Numbered from the stretch's first letter, positions 1-9,283 are shown. The stretch is 64,000 nt of DNA from Sphingomonas sp. (GCF_026460985.1 NZ_JAPKNM010000064.1:62001-126000), one strand, 5' to 3'. The notes: generated from the letters alone by a model not told the origin. Translations and numbers: made by a program.

Positions 1-49
1 TTGCTTTAACCCCTGCCGTGATGCTCCAAAGCCACGCACGCTGCCCGGC

Positions 50-757
50 ATGACCGCGACGATCGCGCTGGTCGATGACGACCGCAACATCCTGACCTCG
101 GTCTCCATCGCGCTCCAGACCGAGGGGTTCCTGACCCGCGTCTATTCCGACGGCGAAAGCGCGCTGAAGGCGCTGATCGAGAACCCGCCCGATCTCGCGG
201 TGCTCGACATCAAGATGCCCAAGATGGACGGGCTCGAGCTGCTGCGCCGGCTGCGCGAGAAGAGCGCGATCCCGGTCATCTTCCTCACCAGCAAGGACGA
301 CGAGCTCGACGAGGCGCTGGGCCTCGCGATGGGCGCCGACGACTATATCGCCAAGCCGTTCAGCCAGCGGCTGCTGATCGCGCGCATCCGGGCGATCCTG
401 CGGCGCACCGAACCGGTGCAGCCCGCTACGGAGGGCGGCCCGCAGGAGCCGGCGGAGATCCTCGAGCGCGGTCGGCTGACGATGGACCCGGCGCGGCACC
501 GCGTCACCTGGGGCGGCACCAACGTGACGCTGACCGTCACCGAGTTCCTGATCCTCGAGACGCTGGCGCAACGCCCCGGCATCGTGAAGACCCGCAACCA
601 GCTGATGGACGCCGCCTATCAGGACGACATCTATGTCGACGACCGCACGATAGACAGCCACATCAAGCGCGTGCGGCGCAAATTCCGGCAGGTCGATCCC
701 GAGTTCGATGCTATCGAAACGCTCTATGGCGCCGGTTATCGCTTCTCGGACGAATAG
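50..757 (+). CDS. chvI: ChvI-type response regulator
   Basis: DNA-binding response regulator of 235 residues, OmpR class. The receiver spans about residues 1-120 with the acidic pocket (VDDD, residues 8-11), phospho-acceptor Asp53 (LDIKMP), Thr80 and Lys102 (AKPF). A winged-helix effector domain fills about 140-232. The next gene encodes its kinase and overlaps this one, as in the ChvG/ChvI (ExoS/ChvI) envelope and acid-stress systems of alphaproteobacteria. That the downstream genes are hprK, EIIA and HPr supports ChvI over other OmpR-type regulators, because this order is conserved in the class. Only 49 bases precede it in the window, so its promoter cannot be judged. Confidence 0.93.
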   Translation: MTATIALVDDDRNILTSVSIALQTEGFLTRVYSDGESALKALIENPPDLAVLDIKMPKMDGLELLRRLREKSAIPVIFLTSKDDELDEALGLAMGADDYIAKPFSQRLLIARIRAILRRTEPVQPATEGGPQEPAEILERGRLTMDPARHRVTWGGTNVTLTVTEFLILETLAQRPGIVKTRNQLMDAAYQDDIYVDDRTIDSHIKRVRRKFRQVDPEFDAIETLYGAGYRFSDE

Positions 758-2300
758 CGAGCGCGACCTCGCGCTCAAATGGTCGAACCGCGTCAGCCTC
801 ACGCCGAGGATCCTGGCGGTCAACATCTTCGCGCTGGCGTTGCTCGGCAGCGGCTTCTTCTACCTCGATTCCTATCGCAGCCGGATCGTCGACAGCCGGG
901 TGGCGCAGGCGCGCGGCGAGGTCCGACTGATCGCGCAGGCGATCGCCTCGGCCACGCCCGAGCGGCGCGACCTGCTCGTGCTCAGCCTCGCGCGCGATAC
1001 CGGCACCCGCATCCGGCTGTTCGACGAAAGCGGCCGGCTGATCACCGACAGCCATGACCTGGGCCTGCGCAACCTCGTCCTGCGCGATCCCGACAAGGAT
1101 CCCTTCAACCAGTCCACCGCGCGCTTCCTGGACGCCGTGATCGACACCGTCGCCGGCGCCGACCGCGCTCCGCTCTACCGCGAGCGCGGGCGCGACCGGG
1201 GGCTCGACTGGCCCGACGTGCGCACCGCGCGCGAGACGCACGGCACCCCCGCCACCGTATGGCGCGCGCCCGACCGGACGCCGGTGATCACCGCCGCGGC
1301 GCCGATCACCCAGCTCGGCGTGGTGATGACCACGGTGAATGCCCGCGACATCACCCAGACCGTACGGATGGAGCGCTTCCGGCTGAGCGTGGTGCTGGCG
1401 ATCGTCTCGCTGCTCTCGATCCTGCTCTCGCTGTTCCTGGCGCGGACGATCGTGCGGCCGCTGCGCCGCCTCGCCCGGGCGGCGGTCCGCGTCCGGCTGG
1501 GGCGCGCGCGTGAAGTAGTGGTGCCGCGCCTGCCCGAGCGTAGCGACGAGATCGGGATGCTCGCGCGCGCACTCTCCGACATGAGCCAGGCGCTGCGCGC
1601 GCGGATCGACGCGACCGAGAGCTTCGCCGCCGACGTCACGCACGAGCTCAAGAACCCCCTCGCCTCGCTGCGCTCCGCGGTCGAGGGGCTGTCCAAGGTC
1701 AAGGATCCGCAGTTGCAGGAGCAGTTGCTGGGCATCGTACGCGACGACGTCCACCGGCTCGACCGGCTGATCACCGACATCTCGGACGCCTCGCGGCTCG
1801 ACGCGCAGCTCAGCCGCGCCACCTTCGAGCCGGTGGATGTCGGGGCGATGATCGAGGCGCTGCTCGACCAGCGCGTCACGCGCGGCCTGCCGAACGGCGT
1901 CCGCATCGTGTTCGACCGCCGGCCGCGCGCGCCCCTGACGGTGCTCGGCGAGGGGGCGCGGCTCGAGCGCGTGTTCGAGAACCTCATCGAGAACGCCATT
2001 TCCTTCTCGCCCGGGAACGGATTGATCACGATCTCCGCCGCGATCGATGGCGAGATGCTGGTCGTCCGGGTCGAGGACGAGGGGCCCGGCGTGCCCGACG
2101 CGGCACGCGAGGCGATTTTCCGCCGATTCCATTCGGTGCGGCCCGAGAGTGAAGCCTTTGGTCAGCATTCGGGGCTAGGCCTTGCCATCGCACGCACCAT
2201 CGTCGAAGGCCATCAGGGGAGCATTTCAGTGGAAACGCGGGAGGATCGATTGAGCGGAGCCCGGTTCGTGGTGCGACTGCCTTTGGTGGAGCGCGACTGA
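726..2300 (+). CDS. chvG: ChvG-type sensor histidine kinase
   Basis: Membrane sensor kinase that should phosphorylate the upstream ChvI protein. Counting from an in-frame ATG at 708, it has a first membrane segment at about residues 33-52, a periplasmic sensor region to about 220, a second membrane segment near 225-246, a HAMP linker, a HisKA box with the phospho-acceptor His312 ([10 protein letters not shown]) and a HATPase domain (N-box FENLIENA, then [11 protein letters not shown]). No start codon exists in this frame after chvI ends, so the start must lie inside chvI; ATG 726 (32-base overlap) is preferred over ATG 708. The overlap implies translational coupling. The stop at 2298-2300 overlaps the hprK start. 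Confidence 0.92.
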   Translation: MAPVIASRTNSERDLALKWSNRVSLTPRILAVNIFALALLGSGFFYLDSYRSRIVDSRVAQARGEVRLIAQAIASATPERRDLLVLSLARDTGTRIRLFDESGRLITDSHDLGLRNLVLRDPDKDPFNQSTARFLDAVIDTVAGADRAPLYRERGRDRGLDWPDVRTARETHGTPATVWRAPDRTPVITAAAPITQLGVVMTTVNARDITQTVRMERFRLSVVLAIVSLLSILLSLFLARTIVRPLRRLARAAVRVRLGRAREVVVPRLPERSDEIGMLARALSDMSQALRARIDATESFAADVTHELKNPLASLRSAVEGLSKVKDPQLQEQLLGIVRDDVHRLDRLITDISDASRLDAQLSRATFEPVDVGAMIEALLDQRVTRGLPNGVRIVFDRRPRAPLTVLGEGARLERVFENLIENAISFSPGNGLITISAAIDGEMLVVRVEDEGPGVPDAAREAIFRRFHSVRPESEAFGQHSGLGLAIARTIVEGHQGSISVETREDRLSGARFVVRLPLVERD

Positions 2301-2743
2301 TGCCCGAGATCCGGCTTCCGGAAGTCTCCTCGGAGACGCTCCACGGCGCCTGCGTCGCGGTCGGCGGGCGCGCCGTCCTGATCGAGGGGCGATCGGGCGA
2401 GGGCAAGTCCGACCTCGCGCTCCGGCTGATCGATCGCGGCGCCGCACTGGTCGCCGACGGACAGGTGATCTGCCAGCGGCACGACGGCGGGCTGGTCGCC
2501 AGCGCGCCGGCGCATCTCGCGGGACGGATCGAAGTGCGCGGGCTGGGCATTGTCGAGATGCCGAGCGTGGAGCGTATCCCCGTGGACCTGCTGATCGTCG
2601 TCCTCGATGCCCCATCCCCCTTTCCCGAGGAGGCGCGCACGCGGCGGATCGCCGGCGTGGACGTGCCGGTGCTCGCGCTCGCCGCGCTCGAGCCCTCGGC
2701 GCCGATCAAGGTCGAACTCGCGCTCAAACAGGCGGCGCGGTGA
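2300..2743 (+). CDS. hprK: HPr kinase/phosphorylase, short alphaproteobacterial form
   Basis: Protein of 147 residues made only of the catalytic domain of HPr kinase/phosphorylase. It carries the Walker A loop GRSGEGKS (residues 30-37) and the family signature EVRGLGIVEM. Firmicute HprK is about 310 residues; alphaproteobacteria usually have this short form without the N-terminal domain. It should phosphorylate a serine of HPr, which is encoded three genes downstream. It starts in the stop codon of chvG (TGATG) and its end overlaps the GTG start of rapZ by four bases, so the set is probably one transcript. Confidence 0.93.
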   Translation: MPEIRLPEVSSETLHGACVAVGGRAVLIEGRSGEGKSDLALRLIDRGAALVADGQVICQRHDGGLVASAPAHLAGRIEVRGLGIVEMPSVERIPVDLLIVVLDAPSPFPEEARTRRIAGVDVPVLALAALEPSAPIKVELALKQAAR

Positions 2744-3678
2744 ACCGGAGGCGGCCCAAGCACATCCTGCTCGTGACCGGCATGTCGGGTGCCGGCAAGT
2801 CGACGGCGCTGCGGACGCTCGAGGATCTGGGCTGGGAGACGGTCGACAACCTTCCCCTCCTGCTGCTCCACCGCCTGCTCGACACACCGCCGGGCGAAGG
2901 CGCCGACGGCGACGACGACCGGCCGCTCGCGCTCGGCATCGGCACCCAGACCCGCGGGTTCGACGCCGAGAGTATCGTCCAGCGCATCAAGAAGCTGAGC
3001 GAGCAGGACGGTCACCATGTCGGCACGCTGTTCCTCGAATGCGCGGGCTCCGAGCTCGAGCGGCGCTATTCCGAGACGCGGCGGCGCCACCCGCTGGCGC
3101 AGGACCGGCCCGCGAGCGACGGCATCGCCCGCGAGCGCGAACTGCTCATGCCGCTCAGGCGCTGGTCCAATCGGCTGATCGACACCACCAACCTCACCTC
3201 CAACGAACTGCAGCAGCAGATCCGCTCGACCTTCTCGGGTCAGGGCCTGGGGCAGACCGTTCTGACGATCACGTCGTTCGGCTTCGCCCGCGGCCTGCCA
3301 CGCGACGCGGACCTGGTGTTCGACATGCGCTTCCTGCGCAATCCGCACTGGGTCGAGGCGCTGCGTCCCGGAACGGGGCAGGATGCGGACGTTTCGGCCT
3401 ATGTCGCCGAGGATCCGGCATATGGCCAGGCGATGGCGCAGATAGAGGCGCTGCTGCTCCTGTTGCTGCCGCGCTACCAGGCCGAAGGAAAGGCATATGT
3501 CACCGCCGCATTCGGGTGTACGGGGGGCCGCCATCGCTCGGTCCATGTCGCCGAACGGATGGCGCGGCGGTTGCGCGAAGAGGGATTTTCGCCCACGGTG
3601 ACGCACCGCGATTTGCAGACCGCGCCGCAGGACTCGCTGGAGGGGGCCCCGGTGAACGTATCAGGGGGCGGAGTTTGA
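2740..3678 (+). CDS. rapZ: RapZ-type nucleotide-binding protein
   Basis: P-loop protein of 312 residues from a GTG start. The Walker A loop GMSGAGKS is at residues 14-21, and the C-terminal half has the conserved FGCTGGRHRSV motif of the RapZ/YvcJ family. In Escherichia coli RapZ guides RNase E to the small RNA GlmZ and so controls glucosamine-6-phosphate synthesis; whether it does so here is unknown, since no such RNA is visible. It lies between hprK and the EIIA gene, the usual place for this family in proteobacteria with a regulatory phosphotransferase system. It is somewhat longer than the 284-residue E. coli protein. Confidence 0.93.
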   Translation: MNRRRPKHILLVTGMSGAGKSTALRTLEDLGWETVDNLPLLLLHRLLDTPPGEGADGDDDRPLALGIGTQTRGFDAESIVQRIKKLSEQDGHHVGTLFLECAGSELERRYSETRRRHPLAQDRPASDGIARERELLMPLRRWSNRLIDTTNLTSNELQQQIRSTFSGQGLGQTVLTITSFGFARGLPRDADLVFDMRFLRNPHWVEALRPGTGQDADVSAYVAEDPAYGQAMAQIEALLLLLLPRYQAEGKAYVTAAFGCTGGRHRSVHVAERMARRLREEGFSPTVTHRDLQTAPQDSLEGAPVNVSGGGV

Positions 3679-3679
3679 G

Positions 3680-4087
3680 ATGATTGGTTTGGTACTCGTG
3701 ACGCATGGGCGACTCGCCGAGGAGTTCGTGGTCGCGATGGAGCATGTGGTGGGCAAGCAGGAGCGGATCGAATCGATCTGCATCGGCCCCGACGACGATA
3801 TGGAAAGCCGCCGCGCCGACATCGCCGAGGCGATCAGGAACGTGGACGAAGGTCGCGGGGTGATCGTGCTCAGCGACCTGTTCGGCGGTACGCCCTCGAA
3901 CCTCGCCATCTCGCTGATGGAGGCGGGACGGATCGAAGTGATCGCAGGCATCAACCTGCCGATGCTCATCCGCCTGGGCAGCGCGCGCAAGACGATGAAG
4001 GTGACCGAGGCGGTTGCTGCCGCCCGCGACGCCGGGCGCAAATACATCACCGTCGCATCCGAGGTTTTGGGAGAGGCCGCCGCGTGA
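3680..4087 (+). CDS. PTS EIIA component, mannose family
   Basis: Protein of 135 residues matching the EIIA-Man fold: an N-terminal strand MIGLVLVTHG with the phospho-accepting His9, then the DLFGGTPSN motif. No EIIB or EIIC permease gene is present in the window, so it probably acts as a regulatory phosphate acceptor from HPr and not in sugar transport. The start codon is one base past the rapZ stop, and its end overlaps the HPr GTG start by four bases. Enzyme I is not in this window and must be elsewhere. Confidence 0.9.
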   Translation: MIGLVLVTHGRLAEEFVVAMEHVVGKQERIESICIGPDDDMESRRADIAEAIRNVDEGRGVIVLSDLFGGTPSNLAISLMEAGRIEVIAGINLPMLIRLGSARKTMKVTEAVAAARDAGRKYITVASEVLGEAAA

Positions 4088-4356
4088 ACCGTGCGACGCG
4101 CAGCGTGATGATCGAGAACCGCCGCGGCCTGCACGCCCGCGCCAGCATGGCTTTCGTCACGCTCGCGACCAGCCAACCGGTCGAGCTCATCGTCGAGAAG
4201 GACGGGTCGAGCGCCTCGGGCACCTCGATCCTCGACCTGATGATGCTGGGCGCCGCCAAGGGCGACACGATCACGATCAGTGCCGAGGGCGACGGCGCGC
4301 ACGAAGCGGTGCAGGCGCTGGTGGAGCTCGTCGAGGCGCGCTTCGGCGAGGACTGA
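4084..4356 (+). CDS. ptsH: Phosphocarrier protein HPr
   Basis: HPr of 90 residues with a GTG start overlapping the previous gene. The active-site motif RRGLHARAS places the phospho-histidine at His17. The regulatory serine motif (GTSILDLMML) puts Ser48 at the position equivalent to Ser46 in other HPr proteins, which is the expected target of the HprK encoded upstream. It carries phosphate from enzyme I to the EIIA protein. The partners HprK, RapZ, EIIA and HPr form one compact regulatory PTS cluster under or next to ChvIG. Confidence 0.94.
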   Translation: MNRATRSVMIENRRGLHARASMAFVTLATSQPVELIVEKDGSSASGTSILDLMMLGAAKGDTITISAEGDGAHEAVQALVELVEARFGED

Positions 4357-4364
4357 GCCGGGCC

Positions 4365-5168
4365 ATGCCTCGCGAAATCACCGCATTCTCCAATCCGCTG
4401 ATCAAGCGCGTCCGCAACCTGCGCGACAAGCGCCACCGGCGTGAGGAAGGGCTGTTCCTCGCCGAGGGGCTGCGCATCCTGACCGAGGCGCGCGAGGCCG
4501 GGTGGCTGCCCGCCTTCCTGTTCTTCGCCAGGGACATGGCGGGCCACCCGCTGGTCCGCGCGCTGGTCGACGCGACCGAGGCTGCCGGCGGCGAGGCGAT
4601 CGAGACCAATGCCGACATTCTCTCCAAGCTCTCGGGCAAGGACAATCCCGGCGCGGTGGTGGGCGTCTATCCCGAGTTCGCGCTCACCCTGGCCGATCTC
4701 GACCGCGACACCGCGCCGATCTGGCTCGTCGCCGAGCGACTGCGCGACCCGGGCAATCTCGGCACGATCCTGAGGACCGGCGACGCGGTGGGCGCGGGCG
4801 GGCTGATCCTGATCGACGAGTGCGTCGATCCCTTCTCGGTCGAGGCCGTCCGCGCGAGCATGGGGGCGCTGTTCACCGTGCCCGTGGCACGGGCGAGCTG
4901 GGCCGAGTTCGTGCCCTGGCTGCGCTCGGGGCCTGGGCAATTGGTCGGTCTCAGCCTCGACACCGAACATGACTATAAGGCGCCGCACTACCAGGCGCCG
5001 ACCTTCCTGCTCACCGGCAACGAGGCGCAGGGCATGCCCGGCTTCATGGCCGAGGAATGCGACCTGCTGGTCAAGATCCCCATGCTCGGCAAGGCCGACA
5101 GCCTCAACGCCGCGGTGGCCACCGCAGTGATGGCCTATGAGGTACTGAGTAGGATTCGCGGCGCTTAA
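4365..5168 (+). CDS. TrmH/SpoU-family RNA 2'-O-ribose methyltransferase
   Basis: Protein of 267 residues starting at ATG 4365 (MPREITAFSN), eight bases after the HPr stop. An N-terminal substrate-binding domain (about 1-100) is followed by the knotted SPOUT domain with its three motifs: LRDPGNLGTILR, LTGNEAQGM and IPMLGKADSLNAA. It should methylate a ribose in rRNA or tRNA using S-adenosylmethionine; the exact nucleotide cannot be read from sequence. The open frame extends upstream through HPr, but family alignment and the short spacing favour this start. Position suggests transcription with the PTS genes. Confidence 0.88.
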   Translation: MPREITAFSNPLIKRVRNLRDKRHRREEGLFLAEGLRILTEAREAGWLPAFLFFARDMAGHPLVRALVDATEAAGGEAIETNADILSKLSGKDNPGAVVGVYPEFALTLADLDRDTAPIWLVAERLRDPGNLGTILRTGDAVGAGGLILIDECVDPFSVEAVRASMGALFTVPVARASWAEFVPWLRSGPGQLVGLSLDTEHDYKAPHYQAPTFLLTGNEAQGMPGFMAEECDLLVKIPMLGKADSLNAAVATAVMAYEVLSRIRGA

Positions 5169-5386
5169 CTTCGCACTTTTCCCGTGAATCGTGAAACTTC
5201 GTTGCGCGTCCGGATAATATTCGTTCGTTCGAAGGCGCAACGGATCCGGACATTGTCAAAGAGCGATACGCGAGGCTGGCACGGCAAATCCTACATTGCC
5301 AGCATCCTGAACGGGAGCCGATCGTTACGGCCATGAACGGTTCAGCCGCGCTCCCCCATTGCGGCGGCTCGAAAAGGAGTGAACCC

Positions 5387-6085
5387 ATGCGCGTCCCGAC
5401 CCTGCTTGCCGCGAGCCTGATCGCACTGACCGCCCTCCCCGCGGCAGCGCAGGCGCAGACCGACTATCGCGCAAGCGGCACCGAGCCCTTCTGGAGCCTG
5501 ACGATCGGCGCACGGGCGATGCGCTTCGAGGCGCCCGGCCGCCGGCCCGTGACCGTCGCGACGCCGAAAGTGATCCACGGCTTTGCCGGCGAGATCTGGC
5601 AGACGCGCCGGATCAGCGTGAATGCCATCCACAAGCCGTGCAGCGACGGGATGAGCGACCGGCGCTATTCGGACACGGTGACCGTGAAGGTCGACGGCCG
5701 GACCTGGCAAGGCTGCGGCGGCGAGGTGCGCGAGACGGCGGATCGCGGCGGCGCGATCGAGGGCGCATGGCGGATCGAGGCGCTGTCGGGCCGGCCGGTG
5801 GCACACGACTCGGCGCCGGGCGTCACCTTCCGCGACGGGCGCATCTCGGGCAATGCCAGCTGCAACCGCTTCAACGGCAGCTTCCGCTTCGAGCGCGGCC
5901 GGCTGACCGCGGGCCCGCTGGCGACCACGCGGATGGCCTGTATGGAGCGCGCCAAGAACGTGCAGGAGGCGACGATTCTCCGCCTGTTCGCCGACCGGCT
6001 GACGGTGACCCGCAACCGCGCCGGCAAGCTGGTGCTGAGCAACGCCCGGGGCCAGACGATGACGCTGGTGCGCGACCGGCGCTGA
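5387..6085 (+). CDS. Secreted META/HslJ-domain protein
   Basis: Exported protein of 232 residues. The start at ATG 5387 follows a good ribosome-binding site (AAAGGAG) and gives a clear signal peptide ending near AAAQAQ. The N-terminal half (about 25-115, with the phrase GTEPFWSLTI) resembles the COG3650-type periplasmic domain; the C-terminal half (about 125-228) has the META/HslJ hallmarks SGNASCNRFNG and TRMACM. The META domain occurs in the heat-inducible lipoprotein HslJ and related envelope proteins of unclear role. The 218-base gap upstream holds its probable promoter, though no strong -35/-10 pair was recognised. Confidence 0.85.
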   Translation: MRVPTLLAASLIALTALPAAAQAQTDYRASGTEPFWSLTIGARAMRFEAPGRRPVTVATPKVIHGFAGEIWQTRRISVNAIHKPCSDGMSDRRYSDTVTVKVDGRTWQGCGGEVRETADRGGAIEGAWRIEALSGRPVAHDSAPGVTFRDGRISGNASCNRFNGSFRFERGRLTAGPLATTRMACMERAKNVQEATILRLFADRLTVTRNRAGKLVLSNARGQTMTLVRDRR

Positions 6086-6115
6086 GCGGGTCTAGGTCGG
6101 CGAGCGAAGGCTTTC

Positions 6116-6254
6116 AATCCTCCCCCGCCAGGGGGGAGGTGGCACGCGCAACGTGACGGAGGGGGCGGAAGCACTACGCTCAGTTGGAGAGTGCGCTGCC
6201 TACCTCCCCCTCCGACGCCTTCGGCGCCACCTCCCCCTGGCAGGGGGAGGATTT
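6116..6254. repeat. Interspersed palindrome, family A
   Basis: Inverted repeat with arms of about 52 bases (6116-6168 and 6200-6254). Each arm itself contains a short hairpin of the form CTCCCCC...GGGGGAG. The same unit appears near 23061-23208 and 26515-26639 and, more loosely, 13917-14058. It lies in the 340-base gap between the META gene and rmuC, which holds no gene. Confidence 0.8.
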
Positions 6255-6320
6255 GAATGTCGATACAATCTAAAACCCGCGAAGTGCATTGCACCTGGGT
6301 TGGAGGCTCGTACCTAAATC

Positions 6321-6403
6321 CGTCACCCCGGCGAAGGCCGGGGCGCAGGGTTACGGGCGAATGTCCTTCGTAGCTCCGGATCCCGGCTTGCGCCGGGATG
6401 ACG
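6321..6403. repeat. Interspersed palindrome, family B
   Basis: Inverted repeat with arms 6321-6349 and 6374-6403, each holding a CCCGGC/GCCGGG hairpin and starting with CGTCA. The same kind of unit is found at 9208-9283, 32141-32251 and 52378-52487. It shares the 6086-6425 gap with the family A unit. Confidence 0.75.
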
Positions 6404-6425
6404 AAGAGAGGGCGGCTCCGCCAGC

Positions 6426-7697
6426 CTATTCCGCCGCCTGCGCTTCGGGGAGATCGGGATCGCCGGCATGGCTGGCGAGGAGCTCGACCGGCGGGATCGT
6501 CTCGATCTCGCGCGCACCAGGTTCGATGTTGAGGTCCTTGAGCTTGCGCGCGCTGACCAATGCGCGGGTCTCGAGGCTGGTCGCGAAGGTGTTGAAGTTC
6601 TTCACCGCGGTGTTGAGGCCGCTGCCCACCACGCGCAGGTCGCCGAGCGCCTTGGCGAGCCGGTCGTAGAGTTCCTTGCCGAGTTCGCCGATCTGCCGCG
6701 CTTCCTTGGCGAGCTTCTCCTGCCGCCACACCGCCGCCACCGTCCGCGCGATCGCGATCAGGTTGGTCGGAGTGGCGAGCAGCACGCGCTTCTCGAAGGC
6801 GAAATCCCAGAGCGCGTGATCGTGCTCGAGCGCGGCGGAGAGGAAATGTTCGCCCGGCACGAACATGATGACATAGTCGGGCGCGTCCTCGAACTGACTC
6901 CAATAGGCCTTGTTGCCCAGCGCATTGATGTGCGCCTTCATCGAGGCGGCATGCGCAGCGAGGCCGAGATGGCGCTCGCCCTCGTCGACCGCGCCGAACG
7001 CATCCTGATAGGCGTTGAGCGACACCTTGGCGTCGATCACCAGCGCGCGCCCCCCGGGCACGCGGACGATCGCGTCGGGGCGCAGCCGCCCGCCCTCCTC
7101 CTGCGCGACGTTGACCTCGGTCTCGAAATCGGTGTGCTCGGCAAGGCCGCACGTCTCGAGCACGTTCTTTAGCTGCTGCTCGCCCCAGCGCCCGCGCGAC
7201 TTGGGCGCATTGCGGAGCGAGTTGACCAGCTTGGCGGCCTCGCTGCTCACGCGCTCGGTGCCGATCCGCATCTGCTCGATCTGGCCCTTCAACTCGCCGA
7301 ACGCGTTGCGCCGCTCGGCCTCGACCCTGGCGACGCCTTCCTCGTAGCGCTGGAGGCGATCGTTGACCGGCTGGAGCAGCGACTTGAGATTCTCGCCCGC
7401 CATCGCCTCGGATTGTTTGAAGCGATCATCGGCACGCTTGAGGAACGCCTCCTGGGCCTCGCCCAGCGCACGGCTCGCCAGCTCGGCGAAGCGGGCTTCG
7501 AGGCCGTTCGTCTCGGCCTTCAGCGTGGCGAGCTCGATATCCTTGCGGTTGAGATCGGAGATTGCCGCCTTGAAGTCATCCTCGCGCTTGTCGCGCTCAG
7601 CACGTGCCTGGGCGACGCCGCGCGAGCCGAGGAACCAGCCGAACGCGAGGCCGGAAAGCAGCGCCGCGACGGTCACGATAAGAGCGAGCGGGTCCAA
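6426..7697 (-). CDS. rmuC: DNA recombination protein RmuC
   Basis: Protein of 423 residues with one N-terminal membrane segment (about 5-24), a long charged coiled coil (about 25-190) and the RmuC nuclease-like domain, with conserved RWGEQQLKNVLE and DAKVSLNAYQD motifs (restriction-endonuclease-like fold). In E. coli RmuC limits inversions at short inverted repeats. The start is TTG at 7697, supported by a perfect AGGAGG (7703-7708) five bases upstream; no ATG gives the membrane segment. The gene stands alone on its strand, with repeats on its 3' side. Confidence 0.92.
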   Translation of the reverse strand: MDPLALIVTVAALLSGLAFGWFLGSRGVAQARAERDKREDDFKAAISDLNRKDIELATLKAETNGLEARFAELASRALGEAQEAFLKRADDRFKQSEAMAGENLKSLLQPVNDRLQRYEEGVARVEAERRNAFGELKGQIEQMRIGTERVSSEAAKLVNSLRNAPKSRGRWGEQQLKNVLETCGLAEHTDFETEVNVAQEEGGRLRPDAIVRVPGGRALVIDAKVSLNAYQDAFGAVDEGERHLGLAAHAASMKAHINALGNKAYWSQFEDAPDYVIMFVPGEHFLSAALEHDHALWDFAFEKRVLLATPTNLIAIARTVAAVWRQEKLAKEARQIGELGKELYDRLAKALGDLRVVGSGLNTAVKNFNTFATSLETRALVSARKLKDLNIEPGAREIETIPPVELLASHAGDPDLPEAQAAE

Positions 7698-7702
7698 CCT
7701 TG

Positions 7703-7708
7703 CCTCCT
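7703..7708 (-). promoter_or_regulatory. Ribosome-binding site deciding the rmuC start
   Basis: AGGAGG on the minus strand, five bases before the TTG codon at 7695-7697. It is the main reason for choosing this rare start codon. Confidence 0.75.
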
Positions 7709-7781
7709 GGAACAGAAGGCGAACCTAGCGCTTTGGCGAGATCAGAGCAACCACATAGTCCGGCGCGACGAGAGGCTGGTC

Positions 7782-8309
7782 TCAGGCCGCAGCCTTGCGG
7801 GCCTTGGCGAGCTTCTTGAGGATCATGTCGCGCTTGAGGCGCGAGAGATGGTCGATGAAGACGATGCCCTGGAGATGGTCCATCTCATGCTGGATGCAGG
7901 TGGCGAGCAGGCCCTCGAACAGCTCGTCATGCGCATCTCCCTTCTCGTCGAGCCACTTCACCCGGCAGCGCGCGGGGCGCTCCACATCGGCGAACTGCTC
8001 GGGGATCGACAGGCAGCCCTCGGTATAGACCGACTGCTCCTCGGCGGGATCGAGGATCTCGGGGTTGACGAAGACGCGGGGCTGGCGGATCGGCTTGCCT
8101 TCCTCGTCCTCCTCCTCCTGCAGGTCCATGACGATGACGCGCTTGGGCACGCCGACCTGGATCGCGGCGAGGCCGATGCCCGGGGCGTCGTACATCGTGT
8201 CGAACATGTCGGCGATCAGGTCGCGCAGTTCGTCGTTCACCTCCTCCACGGGCTGGGAGATGAGGCGGAGACGCGGGTCCGGAACTTCGACGATGGGTAG
8301 GATGGCCAT
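7782..8309 (-). CDS. def: Peptide deformylase
   Basis: Protein of 175 residues starting MAILPIVEV at 8309. All three deformylase motifs are present: GIGLAAIQVG, EGCLSIP (metal-binding Cys) and HEMDHLQG (two metal-binding His and the catalytic Glu). It removes the formyl group from nascent proteins and so works opposite to Fmt, whose gene is about 1 kb away on the other strand, separated by recR. A longer frame reaches 8387 but the family start fits 8309. Confidence 0.95.
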   Translation of the reverse strand: MAILPIVEVPDPRLRLISQPVEEVNDELRDLIADMFDTMYDAPGIGLAAIQVGVPKRVIVMDLQEEEDEEGKPIRQPRVFVNPEILDPAEEQSVYTEGCLSIPEQFADVERPARCRVKWLDEKGDAHDELFEGLLATCIQHEMDHLQGIVFIDHLSRLKRDMILKKLAKARKAAA

Positions 8310-8364
8310 GCGGGTAAAATAGTCCGCAGGCGCTTTGGTCGCAAGCGGGTGGGTTCTTTTGATT

Positions 8365-8564
8365 TTCACGCGGAGGCGCGAAGGCACGAAGATTTTTCGC
8401 GCAGAGGCGCAGAGGACGCAGAGAAATTGCGCGCCTTGGCGCGCTGTTCCTTCGGTAGGCTGGCACTTATGAAGGCTGCTGGCGCAGCCGAGGCCAACCT
8501 CTCTGCGTCCTCTGCGCCTCTGCGCGAACCCATTCTACTTCGTGCCTTCGCGCCTTTGCGTGAA
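8365..8564. repeat. Long inverted repeat, family C
   Basis: Two imperfect arms of about 60 bases (8365-8424 and 8501-8564) in opposite orientation, separated by about 76 bases. Each arm holds related GCGCAGAGGCGCAGAGGACG-like and GCGCGAAGGCACGAAG-like stretches. Transcripts of either strand could fold into one long hairpin. It fills the gap between def and recR. Confidence 0.8.
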
Positions 8565-8569
8565 GAAAC

Positions 8570-9166
8570 TCAGGCCACCGGCCGGCGGGCGCGCAAAGCC
8601 TGGGCGAGCGTGCCTTCGTCGAGATAGTCGAGTTCGCCGCCGACGGGCAGGCCGTGGGCGAGCTGGGTGATGCGGACCGGATAGGCCTCGAGCCGCTCGG
8701 CGAGGTAGTGCGCGGTGGTCTGGCCGTCGAGCGTGGCGTTCATCGCGAGAACGACCTCGTCGATCCCGCCTGCGGCGACGCGGCGGACGAGGCTGTCGAC
8801 GCGCAGATCCTCGGGGCGGACGCCCTCCAGTGCCGAGAGGCGGCCGCCCAGGACGTGGAACTTGCCGGGGAAGAGTCGCGCGCGATCGAGCGCCCAGAGA
8901 TCGGCGACTTCCTCGACCACGCAGAGCGACCGCGCGTCGCGGCGGGGATCGGCACAGATCGCGCAGGGATCGCTGGTGTCGACATTGCCGCAAATGCCGC
9001 AGGTGCTGAGCCGCCGGCTCACTGCGCTGAGCGCCGAGAGCAAGGGATCGAGCGCGGTCTCGCGCTTCTTGAGCAGATGGAGCACCGCGCGGCGCGCCGA
9101 ACGCGGGCCGAGCCCGGGAAGACGGGACAGGGCCTGGGTAAGCGCTTCGATTTCTGGGGAAGCCAT
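8570..9166 (-). CDS. recR: Recombination protein RecR
   Basis: Protein of 198 residues, the usual RecR length. A helix-hairpin-helix segment ([14 protein letters not shown]) opens it, followed by a four-cysteine zinc motif (CGIC...CAIC, about residues 56-71) and a TOPRIM domain. RecR works with RecO and RecF to load RecA on gapped DNA. dnaX and the YbaB-type gene that often precede recR are not next to it here. Confidence 0.96.
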   Translation of the reverse strand: MASPEIEALTQALSRLPGLGPRSARRAVLHLLKKRETALDPLLSALSAVSRRLSTCGICGNVDTSDPCAICADPRRDARSLCVVEEVADLWALDRARLFPGKFHVLGGRLSALEGVRPEDLRVDSLVRRVAAGGIDEVVLAMNATLDGQTTAHYLAERLEAYPVRITQLAHGLPVGGELDYLDEGTLAQALRARRPVA

Positions 9167-9207
9167 AAGCGAGAGATAGCGGGGGCGGAACAGAAAGGAA
9201 ACTGCCC

Positions 9208-9283
9208 CGTCATCCCGGCGAAAGCCGGGACCTCTGGCGGTATCGCGCCTTCGCCTGAGATCCCGGCTTTCGCCGGGATGACG
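9208..9283. repeat. Interspersed palindrome, family B
   Basis: Near-perfect inverted repeat: arms 9208-9233 and 9258-9283, each beginning CGTCATCCCGGCGAAAGCC when read inward. It lies between the divergent recR and fmt genes, so it sits in or next to both promoters. Confidence 0.85.

Noticed and set aside
6086..6425. Small gene in the 340-base gap
   Set aside because: The gap is filled by two palindromic units; open frames there are made of the repeat arms and lack a ribosome-binding site.
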